From positions 124,001-188,000 of the forward strand of contig NZ_VRLS01000086.1 of NCBI RefSeq assembly GCF_008017825.1: a stretch of 64,000 nucleotides of DNA, read 5' to 3'. The notes beneath the pieces were generated by a model. The model was not told where the DNA came from and searched no databases. It worked only from the letters and a program-made list of their open reading frames with translations. This document shows, in pieces, positions 16,390 to 25,398 of the stretch; position 1 is the first letter of the stretch; every line of letters begins with the position of its first letter. Origin of the DNA: Mesonia sp008017825. GTDB lineage: Bacteria > Bacteroidota > Bacteroidia > Flavobacteriales > Flavobacteriaceae. The position numbers and the translations under genes are program-made.

Positions 16390-17409
16390 ATGCAAAAAAT
16401 AGGGTTATTACTCTTTATATTCTTATGTTCGTTCGATTTGTCAGCTCAAATTGGAGGGCAATCGACTTACCAATTCCTTAATTTGGTAGCTTCTCCAAGG
16501 CAAGCTGCATTAGGAGGAAAGAATATTACAGCCTACGACTATGATCCTACCGCAGCTATTTACAATCCTTCATTGATAAATTATAGAATGGATAATCAGC
16601 TATCGGTTAACTATGTTAACTATTTAGGTGATGTTAACTATGGAACAGCTTCGTATGCTTATTTGTTTGATAGGAGAACTCAGGTTTTTCATACAGGGAT
16701 TACTTATGTAAATTACGGGACGTTTGATGGATATAATGAATTTGGAGAGGCTACAGGAGAATTTAGTGGTGGGGAAGCTGCACTTTCATTTGGTTATGCT
16801 TATAATATACCGTGGTCAGATTTTTATGTAGGCGCTAATGTTAAATTAATTTCTTCCAAGTTGGAACAGTATTCTTCTTTTGGAGGTGCAGTAGATTTAG
16901 GAGTAACTTACTTTTATGAAGACTGGGACTTGGTAGTTGCAGGAGTAATAAGAAATATTGGTACTCAATTTACTCCTTATAATGAAATTTACGAAAAAAT
17001 CCCGTTAGAAGTCAATTTGGGGATTTCACAAAAAGCTAAAAATATACCCATTCGTTGGCATGTTACATTAGAGAATTTACAAGAATGGAATATTGCGTTT
17101 AGTAATTCGGCGAGAAACGAGACCGATTTAGAAGGAAATGTAGAAGAAGATGATCCTAGTTTCTTTAATAACGTACTAAGACACACTATACTTGGTGCAG
17201 AAATTTTTCCTGAAGGAGGTTTTAATTTAAGACTTGGTTACAGTTTTAGACGCGGCGAAGAACTAAGAATAGTAGATCAGCGTTCTTTTGCAGGAATTAG
17301 TGGTGGTTTGTCGGTTAAATTTAATAAAATCCGCCTAAGCTACAGTTATGCAAGATACAGCAGTGCGGCAAGTTCTAGCTTTTTTGGAATGCAGATTAAC
17401 TTACAGTAA
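16390..17409 (+). CDS. porQ: Type IX secretion system protein PorQ
   Basis: A 339-residue outer-membrane beta-barrel protein of the OmpP1/FadL-like PorV group. A 20-residue signal peptide (MQKIGLLLFIFLCSFDLSAQ) is followed by the family's IGGQSTYQFLNL and a series of alternating amphipathic strands to an aromatic C-terminus. PorQ is reported as part of the attachment complex that anchors type IX cargo to the surface with PorU, PorV and PorZ. The start at 16390 is preferred over 16372 because it begins the signal peptide cleanly. In relatives porQ often lies beside cmk; here about 2.7 kb separates them. Confidence 0.87.
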   Translation: MQKIGLLLFIFLCSFDLSAQIGGQSTYQFLNLVASPRQAALGGKNITAYDYDPTAAIYNPSLINYRMDNQLSVNYVNYLGDVNYGTASYAYLFDRRTQVFHTGITYVNYGTFDGYNEFGEATGEFSGGEAALSFGYAYNIPWSDFYVGANVKLISSKLEQYSSFGGAVDLGVTYFYEDWDLVVAGVIRNIGTQFTPYNEIYEKIPLEVNLGISQKAKNIPIRWHVTLENLQEWNIAFSNSARNETDLEGNVEEDDPSFFNNVLRHTILGAEIFPEGGFNLRLGYSFRRGEELRIVDQRSFAGISGGLSVKFNKIRLSYSYARYSSAASSSFFGMQINLQ

Positions 17410-17433
17410 TTAGTCAAAAACTGATAAGTCTTT

Positions 17434-17646
17434 TTAGTCTGGAGAAGTGATTTTTTGCTTTCTGCCGATAGAAAAATAAAGCAAAGTTCCTATTAAGTTT
17501 AAAAAGAGTACGACAAGTACCCAAATGATTTTATCATTTCCTTTAAATTCACTTTTTAAAATATCGATTAAAGCTATTACAGGTAATAAAAAACCTACAA
17601 TAAGCAAAACGATTAAAATTGTCTGCCATATTCCAATAATTTCCAT
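17434..17646 (-). CDS. Small membrane protein with phospholipase D N-terminal-like (PLDc_N) domain
   Basis: About 70 residues with two hydrophobic segments (IWQTILIVLLIVGFLLPVIA and IIWVLVVLFLNLIGTLLYF) and a basic tail GRKQK. This is the layout of the PLDc_N superfamily, found alone in many bacteria with no known role. The second ATG (17646) gives a more usual start than the one at 17661. It lies 66 bases upstream of the DUF5686 gene on the opposite side of porQ. Confidence 0.65.
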   Translation of the reverse strand: MEIIGIWQTILIVLLIVGFLLPVIALIDILKSEFKGNDKIIWVLVVLFLNLIGTLLYFSIGRKQKITSPD

Positions 17647-17712
17647 CCTTATATAAATCATTTAGTTAGTGTATAATTTTTGCAATATATTAAAATAATA
17701 TAGTTGTGGAGA

Positions 17713-20076
17713 CTAGTTAAAACTAAATCCGAGACCTATTTTAAAAGCAAAATTATCATCAAAACTGTCGAGATGATACGCTCCGTAGCGATAAAAAACT
17801 CCGGCGTTGAGGCTAAAATATCCCATATTAAAGTAATTGATCTTTATTAATCTTCCAAGTTGTAAACCTGCTTCTAAGTATATATTTTTTTTAGTTTTGA
17901 AATTTAGAGTATGATCGTCTAGATTTCCCCAACCAAAATTATGATGTATAATAATTTCTGGATTAAAATCTCCTTTCTTAAAAAGTAAGGATCCAAAATT
18001 ATGAGAAAGAAAAAGATCTACATATTCTTGAGATAAAAACTCATACAGAGTTTGAGTTTGGAACGTGTTTTCAATTAAAAATAATATATCTGGATCATAG
18101 CTGCCTTCTCCCGTAAACATAAGTCCGTTTGGTAAAACTTTATTGATGTACCCTCCTTGTAGTCGGTAAGAGGTTTCTCCGAAATTGCGAAGAAAAAAAT
18201 CTTGTTCCGCTCTAAATTCAATTTTTTGGTAATCAAGCTCTCCCTCCAAAATATTATCAAAACCTTTGGTGTAATTGAGCGTAAAAACGGGGTAAGAAGT
18301 TCCTAAACTTACATTTTGATGTGGAGTTTGAACCAATTTCTCTCTAAAAGCATATCTCAATCTCACACTAGCGGCAGTATGTTGATATTCGTTGGGAATA
18401 AGTTCTGGGGTTTCAAAACCATAATTTTCTAACGGAGAAATTTTATCATGCTGGCTCGAAACATTTACTTTTAAATATTTAAAAATTCTAAAACCAGTTT
18501 CTACTTTATATTGCTGTAAATGATCCATTTTTGAAGCCATAAAATCCCTTAAACCACCAAAAATTTGATTAGATATTGGTAACCCATAACTTCCAATTTC
18601 TTTTACATTGTTTTGGTAAGAGGTTTTTATAAAAAACTCATTTTCTCTATTTATAATATGTTTTGCTTCTACACCGTATTTCCAACGATTATCTTGTAAT
18701 CCGTATCCAAAAAAGCCTCCAAGACTCGAGTCTTTAAATAGTTTTTCATTCGTATAAAGTCCGGTTCCTAATCGATAACCTTCAAACTGATTGTAAATAA
18801 ATGTTTTGCTAAGATCGATATCTATAAATTTCACGGGAATTCTACCTTGTGGTAGTTTTTCCATATAAGAAAGAATACGATCAAATTTATATTTTTCTCC
18901 CAAGCTATCCATTACTTGGTAGGTGATTGCTTCTCTATTCCGTAAAGGGTCTACACGATATTGAGTCCAAAATAAGCTATCTCTTTTTGCGGCTTGCTCT
19001 TCAATTTTTACGCTTAACGCGGAAAACTCTTTCTTCTTGATTTCTGAGTTAAAATCAACCTCATTAATATAGCTTTTCCCATTTACTTTTAAAATATCTC
19101 CATCTTCAGAAACTGTATGGACTTGAAGCTCGTAATTCAACTGTTCGGGAAACCAATATTTGTTTTCTAAAAATTGATATTGTTGCTGAATTTTTAAATC
19201 CATTTTAAGTCCATTTGCAGGTTCTGCAATTACGTTTTGTAAGGCATAATTATTTGTATTAATGTAAAGAACACCTTTTAAACCTTCAAAGTTTTTATTG
19301 GGAATTGGTTTAAATAAAATCAAGTGAATTTTATCTTCTCCTTTATATAGAGTTTCCGTTAAACGGAATTCATATTTCTTCAACGCACCATTACTAATAG
19401 GGTTAAGGAAAGGAATTTCTAAAAGCTTAATGTTTTCATCATAAAATGAAAAGGGTTGCATATCGGTAGCTAAAGTTGCGAAATAGGGATTCTTAAAACC
19501 AGAAACCTTATTACCAATTACAGTTTCTTCACTTAAATTGGGGGCAATAAATTTTTTCTGGGTAACCGATTCCATCACAGTAAGATGTCCTCCTTTAAAA
19601 ACACTGTTCATAACAGAGTCTGTCTTCTTATCTTTGGCGACATAATCGAAAATAGTTTTATTGTAAGATGTGTATTGAAAAGACTTAATGTTATTAGGAT
19701 TGTTTTCTTCTCGTTTAGCAATCACTTTTTCTATAATCGCGTGAGCAGGATTTTTGGCAGAGAGAATTACTTCTTCTAATTGATCTTCTTTAGGAGAAAG
19801 AGAAATTCTTAAATAATTATGACCGCTTATTTGTAAGGTTTTAGTTTCAAAACCTAGATAACTACACGTAATCGTATTAATTTTTTCATTCTGTTTTATG
19901 GTAAACATCCCGTCAATGTCTGTAATAACCCCTGTTTTTGTATTGTGGTTAATGATGATGTTTACAAAAGCTAAAGGCTCTCTGGTTTCTTCATTAATAA
20001 TAATTCCGCTAAGGTCAGCTTGTGCACTTAAAGAAGAAACGATAAAGGCTAAGCATAAAAAAAGAAGCTTTTTCAT
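17713..20076 (-). CDS. DUF5686 outer-membrane protein with carboxypeptidase-like regulatory domain
   Basis: 787 residues. A signal peptide (MKKLLFLCLAFIVSSLSAQ) is followed by a carboxypeptidase-D-like beta-sandwich (about 22-95, with GIIINEETREPLAFVNI), the domain seen at the front of many SusC-type receptors. The rest matches the DUF5686 family, ending in a beta-rich barrel with an aromatic final residue (GLGFSFN). There is no plug domain and no TonB box, so it is not a TonB receptor. Its role is unknown. It contains the palindrome TTCCGTTAAACGGAA at 19354-19368. Confidence 0.8.
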   Translation of the reverse strand: MKKLLFLCLAFIVSSLSAQADLSGIIINEETREPLAFVNIIINHNTKTGVITDIDGMFTIKQNEKINTITCSYLGFETKTLQISGHNYLRISLSPKEDQLEEVILSAKNPAHAIIEKVIAKREENNPNNIKSFQYTSYNKTIFDYVAKDKKTDSVMNSVFKGGHLTVMESVTQKKFIAPNLSEETVIGNKVSGFKNPYFATLATDMQPFSFYDENIKLLEIPFLNPISNGALKKYEFRLTETLYKGEDKIHLILFKPIPNKNFEGLKGVLYINTNNYALQNVIAEPANGLKMDLKIQQQYQFLENKYWFPEQLNYELQVHTVSEDGDILKVNGKSYINEVDFNSEIKKKEFSALSVKIEEQAAKRDSLFWTQYRVDPLRNREAITYQVMDSLGEKYKFDRILSYMEKLPQGRIPVKFIDIDLSKTFIYNQFEGYRLGTGLYTNEKLFKDSSLGGFFGYGLQDNRWKYGVEAKHIINRENEFFIKTSYQNNVKEIGSYGLPISNQIFGGLRDFMASKMDHLQQYKVETGFRIFKYLKVNVSSQHDKISPLENYGFETPELIPNEYQHTAASVRLRYAFREKLVQTPHQNVSLGTSYPVFTLNYTKGFDNILEGELDYQKIEFRAEQDFFLRNFGETSYRLQGGYINKVLPNGLMFTGEGSYDPDILFLIENTFQTQTLYEFLSQEYVDLFLSHNFGSLLFKKGDFNPEIIIHHNFGWGNLDDHTLNFKTKKNIYLEAGLQLGRLIKINYFNMGYFSLNAGVFYRYGAYHLDSFDDNFAFKIGLGFSFN
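19354..19368. repeat. Palindrome TTCCGTTAAACGGAA inside the DUF5686 gene
   Basis: Arms TTCCGTT/AACGGAA around one base. It is the reverse complement of the palindrome in front of uvrB (29730-29744), and its 13-base core is also inside cca (44328-44340). Confidence 0.4.
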
Positions 20077-20121
20077 AGAGTAGGTATGGCAAATTAATTA
20101 TATTTTCGTGCTAAAGCCATA

Positions 20122-20153
20122 TTGCTTAACGAATATAAACAAACCTACTTTTG
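20122..20153 (+). promoter_or_regulatory. Promoter-like sequence overlapping the cmk start codon
   Basis: TTG (20122-20124), a 21-base spacer and TACTTTTG (20146-20153). The last three bases of the -7 element are the TTG that must start cmk. Both readings cannot hold at once unless translation starts inside the A-rich codons that follow. Confidence 0.35.
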
Positions 20154-20846
20154 AAAAAAATAATTATTGCCATAGACGGTTTTTCGTCCACAGGAAAAAG
20201 TACTGTTGCCAAACAACTTGCGAAAGCATTAGGATATGTTTATATAGATACGGGAGCGATGTATCGTGCCGTGACGTTGTTTGCTATGAATCATAATTTA
20301 GTAGGGCAAGGCTATTTACACGAAAAAGAACTAGAAGAGAAATTAAGCGAAATACAAATTCATTTTAAGCTCAATCCCACCACCGATGTTGCCGATGTTT
20401 ACCTTAATGGAGAAAATGTAGAGAGAAAAGTAAGAACTTTAGAGGTTTCTCAATATGTAAGTCCTATTGCTACAGTTTCTGCGGTAAGAAGAAAACTGGT
20501 AGAACAACAGCAAAAAATGGGAGAGGAGAAAGGTATTGTGATGGATGGTCGTGATATTGGAACAGTAGTTTTTCCTAAAGCCGAATTGAAATTATTTATG
20601 ACTGCTTCCGCAGAAAAAAGAGCAAGACGTCGTCATGACGAATTGTTAGAGCGAGGAGAACATGTAAGTTATGAAGATGTATTAGAAAATGTAGTCACTA
20701 GAGATAAAATTGATGTTTCTAGGGAGGATTCGCCATTGGTAAAAGCTGAAAGTGCTATAGAAATTGATAATAGCAACCTAACTTTACAAGAACAGTTTGA
20801 TAAAATACTCAGTTTGTCTAAAAAGAGTATTTCAGAGACATCTTAA
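20151..20846 (+). CDS. cmk: Cytidylate kinase
   Basis: A 231-residue kinase converting CMP and dCMP to their diphosphates. P-loop GFSSTGKS at 10-17, DTGAMYRA for substrate binding and DGRDIGTVVFP are all present. The only start that keeps the first beta strand is TTG at 20151; the next ATG lies beyond the P-loop. It precedes rpsA, an arrangement also seen in Escherichia coli, but rpsA here has its own strong promoter. Confidence 0.93.
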   Translation: MKKIIIAIDGFSSTGKSTVAKQLAKALGYVYIDTGAMYRAVTLFAMNHNLVGQGYLHEKELEEKLSEIQIHFKLNPTTDVADVYLNGENVERKVRTLEVSQYVSPIATVSAVRRKLVEQQQKMGEEKGIVMDGRDIGTVVFPKAELKLFMTASAEKRARRRHDELLERGEHVSYEDVLENVVTRDKIDVSREDSPLVKAESAIEIDNSNLTLQEQFDKILSLSKKSISETS

Positions 20847-20929
20847 AAACTGTTTTCTTTCAATAGAGAGTATTACTTCTCATATTAACTTCGTTAAAAA
20901 TCATAAATCTATAATTTAGGTTTAAAGGT

Positions 20930-20959
20930 TTGAATATCAAAAAATAAGTTGTATTTTTG
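20930..20959 (+). promoter_or_regulatory. Promoter of rpsA
   Basis: TTG (20930-20932), a 19-base spacer and TATTTTTG (20952-20959), an exact Bacteroidota promoter. The start of transcription should be near 20966. Confidence 0.72.
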
Positions 20960-20965
20960 CACTCC

Positions 20966-21083
20966 TTTTTGCAGCGTTTCGGAAAAGAGAAAGGGAAAAT
21001 ATAATCTATTTTTATAAACACTTCTGTGTTTCAGTTGTTTAAATCTTCCGAAGAGATTACAGAATACAAATTTATAATCAGCA
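20966..21083 (+). promoter_or_regulatory. Long leader of rpsA
   Basis: About 118 bases of 5' leader, much longer than the 8-25 bases implied for most genes here. It contains a small perfect hairpin (AAACAC/GTGTTT, 21016-21031) and A/G-rich stretches. S1 represses its own translation in Escherichia coli, so a leader target is plausible. Confidence 0.3.
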
Positions 21084-22907
21084 ATGGCTGAAGAAAAAAA
21101 CACTCCTGAGGTAGAAGAAGTAGCAGGTATGGCTACCAAATCTCAACCAGCTCTTAGTGAGCAACAAGAAAATCCTGAAAAATTCTTATCAGATTTTAAC
21201 TGGCATAACTACGAAGAAGGAATTGATCCTATCGACGATGAAAAGCTAGAAGAGTTTGAGAAATTAGTAGCAGAAAACTTTGTAGATACTTTAGATGATG
21301 AAGTAGTAGAAGGTACGGTAATTAACATTACAGATCGTGATGCAATTATTGATATTAATGCAAAAAGTGAAGGGGTAATCTCTTTAAATGAATTTCGCTA
21401 CAATCCTAATTTAAAAGAAGGAGATAAAGTAGAAGTACTTATTGATGTTCGTGAAGACTCAACAGGTCAATTAATACTTTCTCACCGTAAAGCTCGTGTA
21501 ATCAAAGCTTGGGATCGTGTTAATGCAGCACACGAAGAAGGAACTATCGTTAACGGATTCGTTAAATGTCGTACTAAAGGTGGTATGATTGTAGACGTAT
21601 TTGGTATCGAAGCTTTCTTACCAGGTTCTCAAATTGACGTGAAGCCAATTAGAGATTACGATGCTTACGTAAATAAAACAATGGAATTTAAAGTTGTGAA
21701 AATTAATCACGAATTTAAAAACGTTGTAGTTTCTCATAAAGCGCTTATTGAAGCTGATATCGAGGAACAGAAAAAAGAAATTATTGGTCAATTAGAAAAA
21801 GGTCAAGTATTAGAAGGTACTGTGAAGAATATTACTTCTTACGGTGTGTTTGTTGATCTTGGTGGAGTTGACGGATTAGTTCATATTACAGATCTTTCTT
21901 GGTCTAGAATCAACCATCCAAATGAGATTGTTGAATTAGATCAGAAATTGAATGTTGTAATCTTAGACTTTGATGAGGCTAAAACAAGAATTCAATTAGG
22001 TCTTAAGCAATTAAGCAAACATCCTTGGGAAGCTTTAGATGAAAACTTAAAAGTTGGAGATAAAGTAAAAGGTAAAGTAGTTGTAATCGCAGATTACGGT
22101 GCATTTATCGAAGTAGCTGAAGGTGTTGAAGGATTAATCCACGTTTCTGAAATGTCTTGGTCTACACACTTACGTTCGGCTCAAGATTTCGTTAATGTTG
22201 GAGATGAGGTAGAAGCGCAAATCTTAACTTTAGATAGAGAAGAGCGTAAAATGTCTCTTGGTATTAAGCAATTAACGCCAGATCCTTGGACAGATATTAC
22301 TACTAAATACCCAGTTGGTTCTCGTCACTCAGGTATCGTGAGAAACTTCACTAACTTTGGTGTATTCGTAGAATTAGAAGAAGGAATTGATGGTTTAATC
22401 TATATCTCAGACCTTTCTTGGACTAAGAAGATTAAGCACCCGTCAGAATTCTGTAACGTAGGAGATAAATTAGACGTTGTAGTTCTTGAGTTAGATGTTG
22501 ATGGACGTAAATTAAGTTTAGGTCACAAACAAACTGAAGATAACCCTTGGGATAAGTATGTAACTGAGTTCGCAGTAGGAACGAAACATACGGCTACTAT
22601 CGATGAGATGGTAGACAAAGGAGCTACAATCGAGTTTAATGAAGATATTACAGCATTCGTACCAACACGTCATTTAGAGAAAGAAGATGGATCTAAGTTA
22701 GGTAAAGGAGACGAAGCAGAATTTATCATCATTGAATTCAATAAAGAATTTAAAAGAGTAGTTGCTTCTCATATGTCTATTCATAAAGAAGAAGAAGCTA
22801 AGATTGTAAAGCAAGCCGCTAAAAAATCTCAAGAGGAGAATAAACCGACTCTTGGTGATGCAAATGCAGACTTACAAGCTTTAAAAGATAGAATGGAAGG
22901 GAAATAA
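21084..22907 (+). CDS. rpsA: 30S ribosomal protein S1
   Basis: 607 residues with an acidic N-terminus and about six S1 (OB-fold) repeats. Clear examples are GTVKNITSYGVFVDLGGVDG, GKVVVIADYGAFIEVAEGVE and GIVRNFTNFGVFVELEEGID. S1 binds mRNA at the ribosome and matters most for leaders with no Shine-Dalgarno sequence, which is the rule in this window. The C-terminal tail is charged. It is followed by a perfect terminator. Confidence 0.96.
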   Translation: MAEEKNTPEVEEVAGMATKSQPALSEQQENPEKFLSDFNWHNYEEGIDPIDDEKLEEFEKLVAENFVDTLDDEVVEGTVINITDRDAIIDINAKSEGVISLNEFRYNPNLKEGDKVEVLIDVREDSTGQLILSHRKARVIKAWDRVNAAHEEGTIVNGFVKCRTKGGMIVDVFGIEAFLPGSQIDVKPIRDYDAYVNKTMEFKVVKINHEFKNVVVSHKALIEADIEEQKKEIIGQLEKGQVLEGTVKNITSYGVFVDLGGVDGLVHITDLSWSRINHPNEIVELDQKLNVVILDFDEAKTRIQLGLKQLSKHPWEALDENLKVGDKVKGKVVVIADYGAFIEVAEGVEGLIHVSEMSWSTHLRSAQDFVNVGDEVEAQILTLDREERKMSLGIKQLTPDPWTDITTKYPVGSRHSGIVRNFTNFGVFVELEEGIDGLIYISDLSWTKKIKHPSEFCNVGDKLDVVVLELDVDGRKLSLGHKQTEDNPWDKYVTEFAVGTKHTATIDEMVDKGATIEFNEDITAFVPTRHLEKEDGSKLGKGDEAEFIIIEFNKEFKRVVASHMSIHKEEEAKIVKQAAKKSQEENKPTLGDANADLQALKDRMEGK

Positions 22908-22934
22908 TTTTCTAACTATTTTTTCTAATAAATT

Positions 22935-22963
22935 AAAAGCCTTCTCAATTTGAGAAGGCTTTT
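22935..22963 (+). terminator. Terminator after rpsA
   Basis: Perfect 13-base stem AAAAGCCTTCTCA/TGAGAAGGCTTTT with a 3-base loop and a T run. Confidence 0.88.
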
Positions 22964-23085
22964 TTTGTAAAGTAATAACTCTCTTTGAAAGGTTTATTTA
23001 TGAAGAATATAATTATAATTTTAATCGACTTGTGTTGACTAAAATAATTAATGCTTCTTTACTTAAAAATATTGTTACAAAGTAT

Positions 23086-23093
23086 TACTTTTG
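23086..23093 (+). promoter_or_regulatory. -7 element upstream of sucC
   Basis: TACTTTTG, 43 bases before the ATG; no TTG at the -33 distance. A near repeat (GTTACTTTTACG) follows within 12 bases. Confidence 0.3.
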
Positions 23094-23136
23094 TTACTTT
23101 TACGAATCAAAATTGAACTTCTAGAAAAACCTGATT

Positions 23137-24330
23137 ATGAATTTACACGAATATCAAGGAAAAGAAATATTAAATAGTTTTGGAGTAAGAATACAACGAG
23201 GAATCGTTGCAAATACACCAGAAGAAGCAGTTGAAGCTGCAAAGAAATTAACTGAAGAAACAGGAACTGGATGGCACGTGATTAAAGCACAAGTACATGC
23301 TGGTGGACGTGGAAAAGGTGGTGGAGTAAAGCTTGCCAAAAACCTACAAGAAGTAGAAACTATTGCAGGAGAAATTCTTGGAATGCATTTGGTAACTCCT
23401 CAAACCTCTGCTGAGGGGAAATTAGTAAATCAAATTTTGATTACAGAAGATGTTTATTATCCTGGAGATAGTGAACCAGATGAGTATTATATGTCTGTGC
23501 TTTTAAATAGAGCAAATGGTAGAAATATGATTATGTATTCTACTGAAGGTGGAATGGATATCGAAACCGTTGCAGAAGAAACTCCGCACTTAATTTTTAC
23601 AGAAGAAATTGATCCTGCTACAGGGATTTTACCTTTCCAAGCTAGAAAAATTGCTTTTAACTTAGGTTTATCTGGAGCAGCGTTTAAAGAAATGACAAAA
23701 TTTGTTACCGCTCTTTATACAGCTTACGATAAGTCAGATTCATCATTATTTGAAATTAACCCAGTGTTAAAAACAAGTGATGATAAGATTATGGCAGTAG
23801 ATGCTAAAGTATCTTTAGATGATAACGCACTATACCGTCACAAAGATTACGCGGCTATGCGTGATGAGCGTGAGGAAAATGCAACAGAAGTAGAAGCTAG
23901 AAATGCAGGTTTAAGCTATGTTGACCTTGACGGAAACGTAGGATGTATGGTTAACGGAGCAGGTTTAGCGATGGCAACTATGGATTTAATTAAATTTGCA
24001 GGTGGTGAGCCAGCAAACTTCCTAGATGTAGGAGGTACAGCTGATGCAAAACGTGTAGAAGAAGCTTTTCGTTTAATCTTAAAAGATGATAAAGTAGAAG
24101 CTATCTTAATTAATATATTTGGAGGAATTGTTCGTTGTGACCGTGTAGCACAGGGAGTTGTAGATGCCTATAAAAATATGGGTGATGCGATTAATGTGCC
24201 AATTATTGTACGTTTGCAAGGAACAAATGCAGATATCGCTAAAGAGCTAATTGATAATAGTGGTCTTAATGTAGAGAGCGCTGTTCAATTTCAAGAAGCG
24301 GCAGATAAAGTTCAAAAAGTCTTAGCTTAA
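23137..24330 (+). CDS. sucC: Succinate-CoA ligase (ADP-forming) subunit beta
   Basis: 397 residues: the N-terminal ATP-grasp domain begins MNLHEYQGKEIL, with KAQVHAGGRGKGGGVK binding nucleotide. The C-terminal CoA-ligase domain contains FLDVGGTAD and NIFGGIVRCD. It makes ATP (or GTP) from succinyl-CoA in the TCA cycle. sucD, the alpha subunit, is not beside it, as often in this family. It stands alone between two terminators. Confidence 0.96.
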   Translation: MNLHEYQGKEILNSFGVRIQRGIVANTPEEAVEAAKKLTEETGTGWHVIKAQVHAGGRGKGGGVKLAKNLQEVETIAGEILGMHLVTPQTSAEGKLVNQILITEDVYYPGDSEPDEYYMSVLLNRANGRNMIMYSTEGGMDIETVAEETPHLIFTEEIDPATGILPFQARKIAFNLGLSGAAFKEMTKFVTALYTAYDKSDSSLFEINPVLKTSDDKIMAVDAKVSLDDNALYRHKDYAAMRDEREENATEVEARNAGLSYVDLDGNVGCMVNGAGLAMATMDLIKFAGGEPANFLDVGGTADAKRVEEAFRLILKDDKVEAILINIFGGIVRCDRVAQGVVDAYKNMGDAINVPIIVRLQGTNADIAKELIDNSGLNVESAVQFQEAADKVQKVLA

Positions 24331-24349
24331 ACATTAAGATTAACTCATA

Positions 24350-24378
24350 AAAAAACCCGCTATTATAGCGGGTTTTTT
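24350..24378. terminator. Terminator between convergent sucC and cysH
   Basis: Stem AAAAAACCCGCTA/TAGCGGGTTTTTT (13 pairs), loop TTA. A-T runs on both sides make it work in both directions. Confidence 0.87.
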
Positions 24379-24391
24379 ATTTGTCAAAATC

Positions 24392-25087
24392 CTACAAATG
24401 CAAACCGCATTCTGTTTTTGGATTATTATTCCAGCGTCCGCTACGGTCTTCGCCAGGTACGGTACAGTGGCTACAACCTATAGAGTGGTATCCTTTTTCA
24501 ACTAATGGATGAAAGGGTAGTTGGTGCTTTTCTATATAAGAATCTCTTCTTTCTTTAGATACATCTAATAGAGGGTAAAACTTCAAGATCTCTCCTCTTT
24601 GCTCAAAAATGTTTAGGGTAGAACGGTGATCTGATTGCCATTCCATTAATCCTGAAACCCAAACAGAATAATTTTCTTTGATAATCTCTAATGGTTTTAC
24701 TTTATTGATAGAACAACAAAAATCTGGATTTTTTTTCCAAGTTTCATCTTTTGTGGTAAATGCGTGTTCTTCTTTTAAAGCGCTAATAGACTTTACATTC
24801 AAGTTGTATTTCCTTGAAAGCTCTTCTTTATAGTCAAGTGTTTCGGGAAAATGATATCCTGTGTCTATAAAAAATACCTCTTGTTGTTTGTTGATATCAG
24901 CAAAAAGTTTTAGCAAAAATGCAGAAGTAGCAGCAAAGGAACTTGTAAGCATTACTTCATTTACATCAAAGTCATTGTAAAGCTCATTTATTCTTTGATC
25001 AACAGATAAAGGCTGATATTTTTTATTTAGAATATTAATTTCTTCTTCAGTTAGAACTCGCTTGGGGTAGGCAATTTCATCTATCAT
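24392..25087 (-). CDS. cysH: Phosphoadenylyl/adenylyl-sulfate reductase, [4Fe-4S] type
   Basis: 231 residues that reduce activated sulfate to sulfite. Cluster ligands Cys124-Cys125 and Cys205-x-x-Cys208 (the CC...CxxC pattern) are present, as is the catalytic Cys227 in the C-terminal ECGLH motif. Enzymes with the cluster usually prefer adenylyl sulfate (APS), but substrate cannot be read with certainty. No cysD, cysN or sulfite reductase gene is nearby. It follows the DUF1456 gene by 10 bases. Confidence 0.92.
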   Translation of the reverse strand: MIDEIAYPKRVLTEEEINILNKKYQPLSVDQRINELYNDFDVNEVMLTSSFAATSAFLLKLFADINKQQEVFFIDTGYHFPETLDYKEELSRKYNLNVKSISALKEEHAFTTKDETWKKNPDFCCSINKVKPLEIIKENYSVWVSGLMEWQSDHRSTLNIFEQRGEILKFYPLLDVSKERRDSYIEKHQLPFHPLVEKGYHSIGCSHCTVPGEDRSGRWNNNPKTECGLHL

Positions 25088-25097
25088 ATGATAACAT

Positions 25098-25367
25098 TTA
25101 TGCAGTAGGCTTTTTGTCTTTAGGTTTATTATCTTTTTTAGGAGGCATAGGTCCTCTTAAATGAATAATAAGTCCGTTAAGGAAATTTCTCAAAAATTGA
25201 TCTCCGCATTCTACATACTTAGGGTGATCCTCTTTTCTGAAAATAGCACTCAATTCACTTTTAGTCACTTTAAAATCTACTAAAGCAAAAATTTTAATTA
25301 TATCGTCGTCTCTCAACTTGTGAGCCACTCTTAATTTCTTAAAAGTATCATTATTGGTTAAAGGCAT
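25098..25367 (-). CDS. DUF1456 family protein, single-domain
   Basis: 89 residues matching one copy of the DUF1456 unit (LTNNDTFKKLRVAHKLRDDDI, then FKVTKSELSAIFRKEDHP). Escherichia coli YehS has two such units, so this is a half-size form, with a Lys/Pro-rich tail. Function unknown. It shares a transcript with cysH, 10 bases downstream. Confidence 0.8.
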   Translation of the reverse strand: MPLTNNDTFKKLRVAHKLRDDDIIKIFALVDFKVTKSELSAIFRKEDHPKYVECGDQFLRNFLNGLIIHLRGPMPPKKDNKPKDKKPTA

Positions 25368-25384
25368 AATAATTTTTTAGGATG

Positions 25385-25392
25385 CAAATTTA
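25385..25392 (-). promoter_or_regulatory. -7 element upstream of DUF1456-cysH
   Basis: TAAATTTG on the minus strand, 17 bases before the ATG; no TTG at the -33 distance. Confidence 0.4.
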
Positions 25393-25398
25393 CTGATT

